DNA of 64,000 nt from Neospora caninum Liverpool (taxonomy: Eukaryota; Apicomplexa; Conoidasida; Eucoccidiorida; Sarcocystidae). Below the pieces are notes generated by a model, which searched no databases, was not told the DNA's origin, and saw only the letters and a list, made by a program, of their open reading frames with translations. Every line of letters begins with the position of its first letter. Positions within the stretch are counted from its first letter, which is position 1. The DNA lies in NCBI RefSeq assembly GCF_000208865.1, contig NC_018395.1:4946839-5010838 (forward strand). Direction: 5' to 3'. Positions 38,232 to 48,400 of this stretch are shown one piece after another. A program made the position numbers and the translations under genes.

Positions 38232-39735
38232 CGAGCGAAGACAATTCGCTGACGGGCGAGAGGAGAGCAGAGCCGCTCATGCTCGTGGAGAAAAGCTGTT
38301 TCACATTCGAGGAGCCGTCGGCAGCTTGGTCCTCGAGCCTCAGCGTCACAGGATTTCTGCGGAAAAGAACCGAAAACCAAAAGCGCAATATCTGGAAAGA
38401 GCTCACAAGGAAACAACCTGATGCAGCAACCAAACAACATCAAAGGTGGCCTATGCGGACAGCAACCATGCATATGCGTGCATGTATACGTCATCGCGAG
38501 GGATGAAAAGCGATAGACGGAAGAAACATAGCAAACGAAGCATTTCCAGCACTTACAGAAAGTAAGACAAGCTCACGCCTCTACTCAGAGATGGTTCTGG
38601 TGTGGTGAAGTAGAGTGGGAAAAGTGTCTCCGTATACAAAGAGAGCGTCACGCAAGGCTCGAGTGGCCAGAAGGTTGAGACTTGTGGAAATAGGGTGCAG
38701 AGAGGAAAGCACGCAAAACATTTAGATAGAACTGAAGACCAGTTTTTTCGGGTCAGCAAGAGAACGGAACAGAAGGATCTTACGTTCTCGTGCAGAGGTA
38801 AGGCATCATCGCCGTGACGGTGCGAGGAGCCTGGTAGTACTGTCGGTAAGCGACATTCGAACCAAAGTGTCGAGTCGCCACCCTGAAAACAAATTTCAAA
38901 CGATACCGCTACAAAAATCATATTTATATATATATATATATATATGCCTCTGCAACGTCGGTATGTGGTCCAGTCACGTGCATGTGAAGCACATCGATAT
39001 GCAACACAAAGCAAATTTGGGTACCTGAGAGGGCAAATCAACCGCCGAGCAGGAACCCTGGAACAGAGAATGACACTGACGGGTATCGGAGTGCACATTT
39101 CACCACAAACTCTTGACTGTCGATTAACCGGCGGCTCGTATGCGAGAGTTCCCTGTTCCGTATGTGACACACAGGGAACCCCCTTCACGTTGCAGCCTCT
39201 GCCTTTTCTTTTTCACGGGACAGCAGTGGGACCTAACATGACCCGGCTGGGGCGCAACACACTTGAATGCTAGAAAAAGAAACGCGCCTGAAACGCGACA
39301 AAGCCAGAGTATTTCAAAGCTGTCGACCAGCCGCCAAATATCTGGATTCAGGTCCAACGAAAACATCTACGAGTACATAGACAAACAAGATGTTTTTTAC
39401 AGATGCAGGTACACAAATAGACATAGGCAAAATGTTTCGGTGTGTGTGTAATAATGTGCGCCGGTGTGGATGTGAGGCCTGGGCCAGTACAGAGAGCGCT
39501 ATCCTGGAAGAGGAATTCGCAACGGCACCTAGGGTATACCGAAGAACCCCGAGAGGAAACTGCCGGTGACGGCAAAGCAGCAGATTTCGTTTGCAAAAAA
39601 ACGGCGGCTCCCACGGAGGCAACATCGAAATGGTTCCCCAAAGCTGCTACTCCTCTCCCAGATCTTCCGGCATCGTTCCATTTCGCGCAGCTGAAGTTCT
39701 TACCTGTAGGCGGTCCTGAAAGTCCCGAACCGCAT
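38232..39735 (-). CDS. Unrecognised small protein, first three exons (3' end unresolved)
   Basis: Three exons with clean GT..AG borders join in phase: 39735-39704, 38882-38784 and 38356-38232. They encode 85 residues starting MRFGTFRTAYR, then VATRHFGSNVAYRQYYQAPR, CTRTNPVTLRLED and LFSTSMSGSALLSPVSELSS. The Arg/Tyr/Phe-rich, acid-free start would suit a mitochondrial protein, but I do not recognise the family. A fourth exon must begin with two bases completing a codon. The nearest acceptors (about 38,010 and 38,000, after a T-rich tract) would give either a short tail ending RPNSVPVF or a longer frame running to a donor near 37,697. A second frame is also open through all three exons; I prefer this one for its amino-acid balance, G/C third positions and short ATG start. 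The first intron holds a TA microsatellite. The gene faces AsnRS across about 1.2 kb. Confidence 0.5.
38924..38945. repeat. (TA)n microsatellite in intron
   Basis: About ten TA units in the first intron of the small minus-strand gene. Confidence 0.9.
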
Positions 39736-40897
39736 CTTCGGGCCGGCAGGGGCGGAGCGTGGACAGCGACGAAAAGACCAAGTGGGAGTGGGATTTTCCG
39801 GAAACGAAAAAAACGGCGGGACAAGCTCGCCCTTTTTTCTGTTCACGAGTGAACAGAGAATGGTAGATCCGAGCTCCGTTTTTCAGCGGCAGAGTGGGGT
39901 GTCGCCGCGTCCTCACGCGGGGCCTGGACCTGTTCTGTGTGGGTGAACACACTGCGTGCTTCGGCTCTCGCTATATAGGAGAAGCGAGCGCACACTCGAA
40001 TCGCGAGAAGGAGCGGGAAACGCATGCGCGTCTGTCGAAAGTTTCTCGCAGTCTGTCTACGTTTTTCTGCTGCGCATCCACCTCGGTCGAAAGCGCGCGA
40101 CTTTCCTTCTTTCTGCGGTGTCTGTACACCTCCGAAACCCCGTGCAACGAAAGAAGCGCACACCTTTCGCTCACAAGAGTTCATCTACATAGCAGAACAA
40201 CTCGGCGGATGTGCCCTTAGGCTTCCGCGCGAGTCAACAACGCGATCTTGTCCGATGACAAGCCGGCGGACAGGTCTCTGTCGGGACTTTTGTCCTTGCG
40301 AAAAATCGCGGCGAAAGGTGCGACGCGGCTTCGTGTCTTTCCGGCTTGCAAGCGAGGTTTTTGTTGCCACACCCTGCACAGCCGAAGCGGACTTTCAAGA
40401 GTAAGGGGTTCCCCTGCCCGCGTCGGACTCTGCTTTTCAGGGAGAAAACGGTTTCGGCGGAAGGTTGGAAAACACCAGTTCGTCTTCTTTTCTTAGTGCA
40501 AGGGTAGAGTGTAAGTGATGTGCCGGCGCGAAAGCGAAAAGCTGGCGGCCGAAGCTTCCGAGGAGACACGGAGGCGGCAAAATCGGCACGCCAGGAAAGG
40601 CGAAGCAGGCCGGCGTCGGCCTCTGATCACAGGCAGCGCGGCAGCGAGGGTGGGGGATGTGATGGGAGGCCTCTCGTCTCCCCTGGCGCCATCGAGCTTC
40701 GTCCCGGACGCTTCTCTCTCTCTGCACGCTCTGTGTCGGCGATTCGATTTTTTTAGGATTCTGTGACGTTGTCGAGACCCACGGTGGAAGTCGAGATTTC
40801 CCCTGTCCGTCGGAGTGCCTTGAAAAGCGGAAAAACGCTCCATCAAACCCCGGCAGAAGGCAACACAACGGAAAGGCGCGTCCAGACGGGTCACTCA
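39736..40897. promoter_or_regulatory. Divergent promoter region of the small gene and AsnRS
   Basis: Both genes read outwards from this gap of about 1.2 kb, so it must contain both 5' flanks. I see no TATA box and no repeated operator-like element. Frames such as 40437-40940 on the minus strand have no support. Confidence 0.4.
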
Positions 40898-42113
40898 ATG
40901 ACTCACCGAGTTTTGGAGGTTTTCCGCCGCCGTTCTGCATGTGAATTTCCCTCTTTCGTCGCTCCGCGTCTCGTATTACCTCTGCTCTTCGCCCTGGCGT
41001 CCATCCGGAGTTCCGCGCTCCTTTTCTCTTCTGCTCTCACGCTTCGTTCGGCCGCGGCGCCGCTCGCTTTTTCTTGGTCGCCACCCTCACGGCCCCTGCT
41101 TCCTTCTCACCGCGCTGCATTTTCCAGCTGTCTTCCTGCCCGTCACCCCAAGTCGCGTGCGTCTTCCTCGCCTTCGCCGCGCACCTTGACTCCGCTCCCG
41201 GACGTGGTTCCCGTCCCCGACCTCTCTCTGTTCCCCGCTTCCAGGCTCCGGCATCGCCGTTTCTCCTCGCTCACCATGGCGGAGCCCCAGCGCGACAGCA
41301 AAACCTTCTGCCCCGGCCCTCTCGAAGACCAGGTGCCGACCAGCTGCAAGCAGGCAATCCCCGTGTTTGGCTGTGGATCCGAGCGAGTCCGGTTGGCCGC
41401 GTTGCTCGATGGCGGCGAGGCGTCCGTGGAAAAATTCGTGAACCAGGAAAAGCCGGTGACTGTGTGCGGATGGAGCCGCTCCGTCAGGAAACAAGGCGGC
41501 GGCAGCTTGTGCTTTGTCGTCCTTAGCGATGGCAGCACCTCAACCAACCTCCAGGTCGTCGTCGAAGCTGGGATTGGTGGGGACTTCCCACAGCTGCTCA
41601 AATGCGGGGCCGGATGCTCCTTCCGATTCACCGGAGACGTCGTGAAAAGCCCAGCCAAGGGCCAGGCTGTCGAGCTCGCCGTCCGAGACCCCAGCAAAGG
41701 TAAGAAGATGGCAAAGAACTGATCCAAAGACGCGCGGACAGGCTCGTGAGACAGGACGGAGAACGGAGGAAAAGGTGGAGAGAGCGCGAGGCGGATACGA
41801 GACTCTCCTTTGCAAAGAACAAAAGCCGCGCGGTTTTCCGATTCTGTATTCCGAACCACCCTTCCGACGAAACAGAGAGGGTGAAAAAACAGTCGCTCAA
41901 ACACGAATCCACACTCGCCCCAAAACACCCCCTTTTAACGTATCTGCGGACTGTCCAGAACCAGTCTGGACAACCGCGCACGTGGATAGGTCTGCGTGAA
42001 ACTTCTCTCTCCGTGTTTCCATTGATCCTTAACTCTGTGCCTCCCCCAGAAATAGGCTAGGCGTCCACACGCAGGCGCCGATCTACACATGCGTGCACGT
42101 GCAGGCTTACATC

Positions 42114-42156
<43 letters not shown>

Positions 42157-44060
42157 TATGTATATATATACATACATATACAAATGTATATCTATACATA
42201 CATATATATGCAAATGCATATATATACATACATATATATATACATGTAAATATGTATATGGGCGTCTGCATGCAATTTCTGGTGTGTGCAAAGGTTGCAC
42301 TCGTGTTTCGAATTGCGTCTGGGTTGTTCAGGCCACCGTCTGGAGATCTTGGGAATGACGGACGCGGCAAAGTATCCGTTGGCAAAGAAGGAGCACACGC
42401 GAGAGTATCTGCGCGAGATTGCGCACTTGCGTCCGCGCTCGTACCTGATAGGAGCGGTTACGCGTGTGCGGTCGAACTTGGCCATGGCGACTCACCGCTT
42501 CTTCCAGGATCGCGGCTTCCTGTACATCCACACGCCGATTGTCACGGCGTCGGACTGCGAGGGCGCTGGGGAAATGTTCCAGGTGTCGACTCTCCTGCCG
42601 CCGCCTCCCGCGGAAACCAAAGAGAATGAAAAGAAGGCCGACGGGGCTGCGAACGGCCAAGCTGCGGCGCCGGCTGAGCCTCTTGTGCCTTTGACCAAGG
42701 ACAAGAGGGGTGTTGACTACTCCCGAGACTTCTTCGGCAGACCCGCGTTCCTCACGGTGTCTGGACAGCTGGCCGTCGAGCCGTACTGCTGCGCGCTGTC
42801 GGATGTCTACACCTTCGGTCCGACCTTCCGAGCAGAGAACTCGCACACGTCCCGACACCTTGCGGAGTTTTGGATGGTGGAGCCTGAAATCGCCTTCGCC
42901 ACGCTCGAAGACAACATGGTCGTCGCGGAGGCCTACGTGAAATTCTGCGTCCAGTGGGTACTGGACAACTGCAGAGCCGGTACGCACGCGAAAAAAGAGA
43001 AATGGAAAAGGGGCGCCTCGTCGACTTTCGGTTGTGGAAATCGAGCGCGTAGCGCCGTTGGCGCCGAAAGAAAACAGAGAATGCCCAGGGCCGACGCGGC
43101 CTGGAAGAAAGACCCACCCAGAGGGGCCGAGCAGCCGAAACGGCGTCGACAGTGGCCGACGGACACCGAGAGATGAGACACGAGGGATGTCAGGCGAATG
43201 GAGAGAGACGCAAAACCTCGCGGGCTCTGGTGTCTCGTGCTCGTTGTTGATGCGTCCGCGTGTGGGTGGGAGGCATGCACGCGTCGCGCGTCGCGCGCGA
43301 CCAAGAAGGGACGCCTCACATACAAGTCTCCGCGTTCATATGTTTGGCGGCCTAACTCTGTCACCAACTCGCTGAGTCGTCTGTGCGTATCCAGGCTCTA
43401 TCTGCTACCTGGGGGCAGCAGAGCAGTCAGCGCTGGCGCCGAGCGCGCAAGGAAGACTGTCGGGTTTCACAGATGTTTGGCGTTTTCCTGTGGTTGTGTG
43501 CAGACATTGAGTGGTTCCAAAAGAACCAGGAGGAAGGCCTCGTTGCCCGTCTGGAGAACATTCTGGCAGAGCCGTTCGCCCGGGTCTCGTACACGGAAGC
43601 GATCGAGATCTTGAAGGCGGAAGAGCCGAAGGCGCAGTTCAAGGAAAAGGTGGAGTGGGGCATGGACATGGGGAGCGAACACGAGCGGTACTTGACCGAG
43701 AACATCTACAAGAAGCCGTGCATCGTGTACAACTACCCGAAGGACATCAAGGCCTTCTACATGAAGCTGAACGAGGACGGCAAGACGGTCCGGGCCATGG
43801 ACGTTTTGGTTCCCAAGATCGGCGAACTGGTTGGAGGATCTCAGAGAGAAGACGACCGCGATCGCCTCGCTGCGATGATTCAAGCGAAAAACCTGGACCC
43901 GAAACCGTACTGGTGGTACATGGAACTCCGCGAGTACGGCACCATCCCGCACGCGGGCTTCGGCCTCGGCTTCGAGCGCCTTGTTATGCTGGTTACCGGA
44001 ATCGAAAACATCCGCGACACGATCCCGTACCCGAGGTACCCGGGCCACGCCGAGTTCTAA
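40898..44060 (+). CDS. Asparaginyl-tRNA synthetase (class IIb)
   Basis: It charges tRNA-Asn with asparagine. Three exons, 40898-41699, 42332-42979 and 43504-44060 (TAA), join in phase 1. An N-terminal OB-fold anticodon-binding domain ([20 protein letters not shown] ... LQVVVEAG) is followed by the class II core: motif 1 area [20 protein letters not shown], motif 2 [20 protein letters not shown] and motif 3 [20 protein letters not shown]. An Ala/Lys/Pro-rich insertion of about 45 residues splits the core after GEMFQVS. AsnRS is preferred over AspRS because of the EGAGEMFQV and [14 protein letters not shown] signatures. There are two likely starts in one frame. ATG 41276 (ACCATGG context) gives 542 residues, normal for a cytosolic enzyme. 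ATG 40898, in a weak context, adds 126 residues with a hydrophobic run ([19 protein letters not shown]) and a Ser/Arg-rich stretch like a plastid targeting leader. Confidence 0.93.
42114..42260. repeat. TA/TACA/TATG microsatellite in AsnRS intron 1
   Basis: About 19 TA units followed by mixed CATA, TATG and ACAT units, all inside the intron 41700-42331. Confidence 0.9.
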
Positions 44061-45430
44061 GTTACACCGACATCGCCGGCGTTGTAAAGAAAGACGCGAA
44101 ACGCACATACGCACATAGAATCGCGTCACTCGCTCGTTGTGCATCCGAAAGGAAACGGAGGCCGGATCGGGTGTTTGTATATTCTACCTAGACGCGTCGC
44201 GCGACGGGGGACCAGAGAGGCACGAGTCGGGAGCAGTGGCTGTGGAATACGGCTTCCCCGCCAGAGAGAGCGAGCGCACGGTCTCGTGTCGTGGCGATGG
44301 AAAAGGCTGAGTGCAGTGCTCAAAGGAGCTTTTCGGCTGCGCTGGCCTTTTTGTGTTTGTGTCTCCCCGAGTGGGAAGCGACCGGAGATGCTTCTCGGCA
44401 CACTCTGGGGCACAGCTGCGGTCTAGCTCGACTGGGGTTAGCGCCTGTCGATCTCGTCGTCCTCCTTTGTTTAAGTCATTCCTGTTTTTTTCATATATGT
44501 ATATTGCATTAGAGAGAGAGACGAACCAGGCTGCACAGAACTGGGCACACACATAGTATTATTACGTGTATTAGGGCTGTCGGCTTGTACATCTACGGGG
44601 GAAAAGTCGGGAGAGCTGGTTAACAGAGGTCTCGACAGGCTGGAGCGGCGTGTTGAGCGGAAACGCGCAACCTGGTTTGGCTTCCTCTGTCGGAGGGCGC
44701 GCGGGGGAAATCGCGTTTTTTTGTCGGTTCCGCTTCGAGAACAGCCGTCCAGCTGGCCCGGCCGTCGCTTTTCGAACTGCGCCTGTGTCCTGTGAGACGG
44801 TCACACCCACGTAGGGCTCGATGCTGGGGATGGGGTATCCGTCAACCCGTATGGACCGTGATCCGAGCGTGAAAGGTTTTGTTCGCTGCGACGAATGTTC
44901 GGCGCCATTTTCAAACCGCAATTCTCGAGTCGCCAACAGGACGACGCACCGGTAATCTTTTGCCTGGACACGCTGGCACTGAGACAGCCGTCGAACGCAA
45001 AGGGCGACTATCCGTCCAAGAGAAAAGCTGCAGATTTGGAGAGAAAAGGCTTCCTTCCGATCCAGCAGCCAGACACTTGCGCATGCATAGCCGCCGCAGT
45101 CTCGCACACACGCGGGGATGCTACCTACGCGAACGGGGGGAACTGTTGATCGCAAGAGCGACGGCGAAAAGGTATCGACAGAAGAGGTGTAGCAAAAAAG
45201 CAGCTTCACTTGACACGCGCAGAAGAGTTCCGGGCGTTTTCTTGAACCGTCCTGACCGCACGGCCGAGGAGTAGGGACCACGCACATTTGCTGCTGTCGA
45301 CTGGGGTGCTCTGCAGGAAGAGAGGGAAAGTGTTGTCTCATAGAGCACGGCTTCTCAAGCGCAACGAAATGGTTCCGCATGCAGCGCACAGTTATCCCCA
45401 CCGACTGCATGTGGTCTCTCGCGCAACGGC
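44061..45430. other. Convergent region between AsnRS and MCM9
   Basis: It contains the AsnRS 3' UTR and, beyond 44,571, a coding-like minus-strand stretch described separately. Nothing else is recognisable. Confidence 0.5.
44571..45027 (-). other. Coding-like minus-strand stretch, possible extra MCM9 3' exon
   Basis: A strong acceptor (CTCTCCAAATCTGCAG ending at 45028) opens a frame of about 150 codons that ends at a TAA at 44571-44573. Its composition is balanced and G/C-rich at third positions: SFSLGRIVALCVRRLS, DYRCVVLLATRELRFENG, VDGYPIPSIEPYVGVTVSQD. It lies 0.4 kb downstream of the MCM9 stop on the same strand. I could not find a convincing phase-2 donor in the last MCM9 exon, so it may be an alternative 3' exon, a separate gene end, or chance. 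Confidence 0.3.
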
Positions 45431-48400
45431 CTAGTTCTCTTTCGACAAGCCGAGACTTCTGAGAATCAGTTCTTCTACCGCCAAATACTGGGCCTCGCTG
45501 CGTATGTCGCAGTGCAAGGCCTTGCCTGCGACAGTCTGCAGGGATGGATAAACCAGCTGTCCGCTCGTAGCCTCTTCTCTCTCCCTGCGCCCTCCGTTCG
45601 ATGCTCCCCCTCCAGTAGGCCAGTGCTCCGGAGACGCAGTGGAACCGGCTCGGTTTTCTTTCTCGCGCGCCGGCAAGACGCAGAGTAGCTCCACAACCTT
45701 CGCCGTCGCCGGCTGCGAGAGAAGCAAAAGGCCGTGCCTGCCCTCCGGGACGCCGTCCGAGCCGCCCTTTTTGAAACCCGGGACGACTCGGTTGCCGCAC
45801 AGCGCAGTCTCGAGCATCCAGATGACGGCGACTGGCAGAGGAAACGCACAAGAGCAGAAAGACAGGCATGACGTTCGGGAAGGCCGGCACGGATTAACGG
45901 GTGAAGCGAAGGCCGCAGACCACAAACAGGTGACGCGCCGAAACCGTTCACTCGTACACGTCGCCTTGTACGAGTGAGCCGATCATACCCGACCAAGCGA
46001 GAAAAGGCAAAGGATAAGTTCTTTTGGAAAAGACGACATTCTCCCGAGAATCCACTTCAGACCTCTCTCGAGATTTTCTTTTCCACTTCTCAGGTCCTCC
46101 GGTTGGCTCCGTCTCGGTTGTTCTCAGTGTGGCCTTCGACCGTCCCCCGCTGCAACCTCTCTCTCTCTCTCGCCCGTCCACTCTTCCTCTGCGCCGCTTT
46201 CTTCCCCCAGTCCAAAAGTCTCCCTTCTTGTCTCCCGAGGAGGTCATTATCCTCCCTTCCTTCTCTCGCTCTTCCCGGCACTCCAGAGCTCGGTGTCCGT
46301 TTTTCCCTTCGGTGCTCCACGAGTCCCGTTTCTTTCTCCGGCCTTCTCGAGGACTGCCTACCCTCTGTTCGCCTTGCTCAGCGCCTCTTCTCTCCGGGAC
46401 GCGTCACTTTCTCTCGGTTCCCTCGCTCTCTCGGTGCCTTGCCCAGTTCGCTGCTTCCCGCCTGCCTCGCCCGCCTTACCTGCGTCTCTTCGCTTGGCCT
46501 CGTGTCGCGCCATGAGCCTCGCGTGCGCCTGCGTGAGCCGAAACAGGCCTTCGAAAAACCGCATGGTGACGCCCGTCCCTCCTCCAGACGCCCCCGGAGG
46601 CTCCGCGTAGGCGCCCAAAGCTGCGAGAGCTTCGCTGGCCTCGTGGCAAACCGCGCTCCTCTGCGGCGTTCCAACGGCGCGCAGTCGCGTGTAGTAGCGT
46701 GCAAGGACTTGCCCAGCCTGGCGCGACAAACCAGGAAAGTATGATTTCTCCACAAACGCCAGATACAGACGAAGCAGCGAAGTCGTCCACGTCAGAAGGG
46801 CGCCGAGGGGAGACGCACCAGGCGACGACGCGCGCGAAGACCCCGGAGGCGGCGCATGCATGCCATCCTTCACAGGCGCGACTGTTCGGCGTGTACACTG
46901 TGAGCGCAGACGGCGATCGACAGCCTGGAAACCACAGCGAAACCGCACAAAACGCGGGCCTCGCGGCTCAACACCCCTCCCTTCCTCTAAGAAAGCCGCG
47001 TGGCCTGCAAGAACAGATGCACTCACATTCAAATCTCTGCCGAGACATACATTAATACATACATACAGAAATACATACATACGTAGGTGAAAATACCTAT
47101 ATATATTCAAGTACACTATACATATATATACATATATATACATATATATATATATATATGTATATGCACGCCCATATGCATGTTTTGTGTTTATCTCTCT
47201 CGGTGCACATGCGCCTGTCTATAGATGTATCCATAGTGGGTACACACAGGGAAACGGGGGGAGAGGTTGGAAGACAACTGCGACACCAGAACCGTTAAGG
47301 TGTCCCAAGGAGACCTGTCGAAGAGGGGACGCGCGTTCTGGATAGAGGAAAGGTCCAACGGTTTGGCGTCGAGGTGTTTTTGCTCGTGATTTTCCCGTGG
47401 AACGCGGGGCGGAGTGGGACTGAAAGAGCTTACACGGCCGACCAAAAAGTCGGTAACGGCGTCGAGGGCTCCTGGTGCGTCTCCGAGAACGACAACGGCA
47501 TCGAAGCGCGAGAAGAGGGGCGGCGGCATGTTAGCGTCGAGACAGGGTAAGTCCTCGTAGCGTTCTCGGCCCGCACTGCTGGCCCGAGGATCGGAGCCGA
47601 AGAGACGCGAAACAGGCGCGAAACTCTTCCCGCCCACAGCTCCCTTTTCCGTGCTGCTCGCCGCAATAATTGAACACCGCGCTGTTAGTCGGGTGACGAG
47701 ACCCGCCTGGGAACAGACGGAGAGGGAAAAGGCAGCAGCTGGACACGAATAAGAGAAGAAGGAGACGAAGCAGGAAAGGAGAGAGGGTCGAAGCGAGGGG
47801 TGTGAACGCGGTGGGAAGCTAGTACGGAGCGGAGACTTCTTGATGCTTCGCAGTTTCCTGCGTGTTTTTCTTCCACACTTCAACCTGCCACGCGTGTTGG
47901 TACAACCGAACAACAAGTGCTTCCCCCGTGATGGCCTGAACTCTTGGCGCTCCCTTGAGGACTTGGTTCATCCGCGCGACAAGGTCTAGGCGAAGGCGAA
48001 CTGCAGGATTCTGCGCCTCAACTCCTCAGCGCCGTCCGGTGGTTTCTTGTCTGACTGCGGTGCGCTCCCTTTCCGACGGCTTTGTACCTTTGCCACAGAG
48101 ATCGACTGCTGCTCCATCGCCTCGTGAATCGCCGCCTGTGCGTCTTTTTTCATCAGGTACAAATCGTCCAGGCAGCAGACGCCGTCGTCGGCGAGGACGA
48201 GAATTCCAGGGTCCAGGTGCCAGGCGCCGTTGCTGGCGTCGCGAACTGCGGCGCAGGTGAGGCCGGCTGCCGTACATCCAATGCCTGAAACGGAAGCAAG
48301 GAGAGAAAACGAATCCACCAGACGTCGACGCAGAAGGTCCAACCACCGGTGGCTCGGCTGCCTGCCGCGCGCGCCCCGCTCTCGGCATATGGGAACAGGG

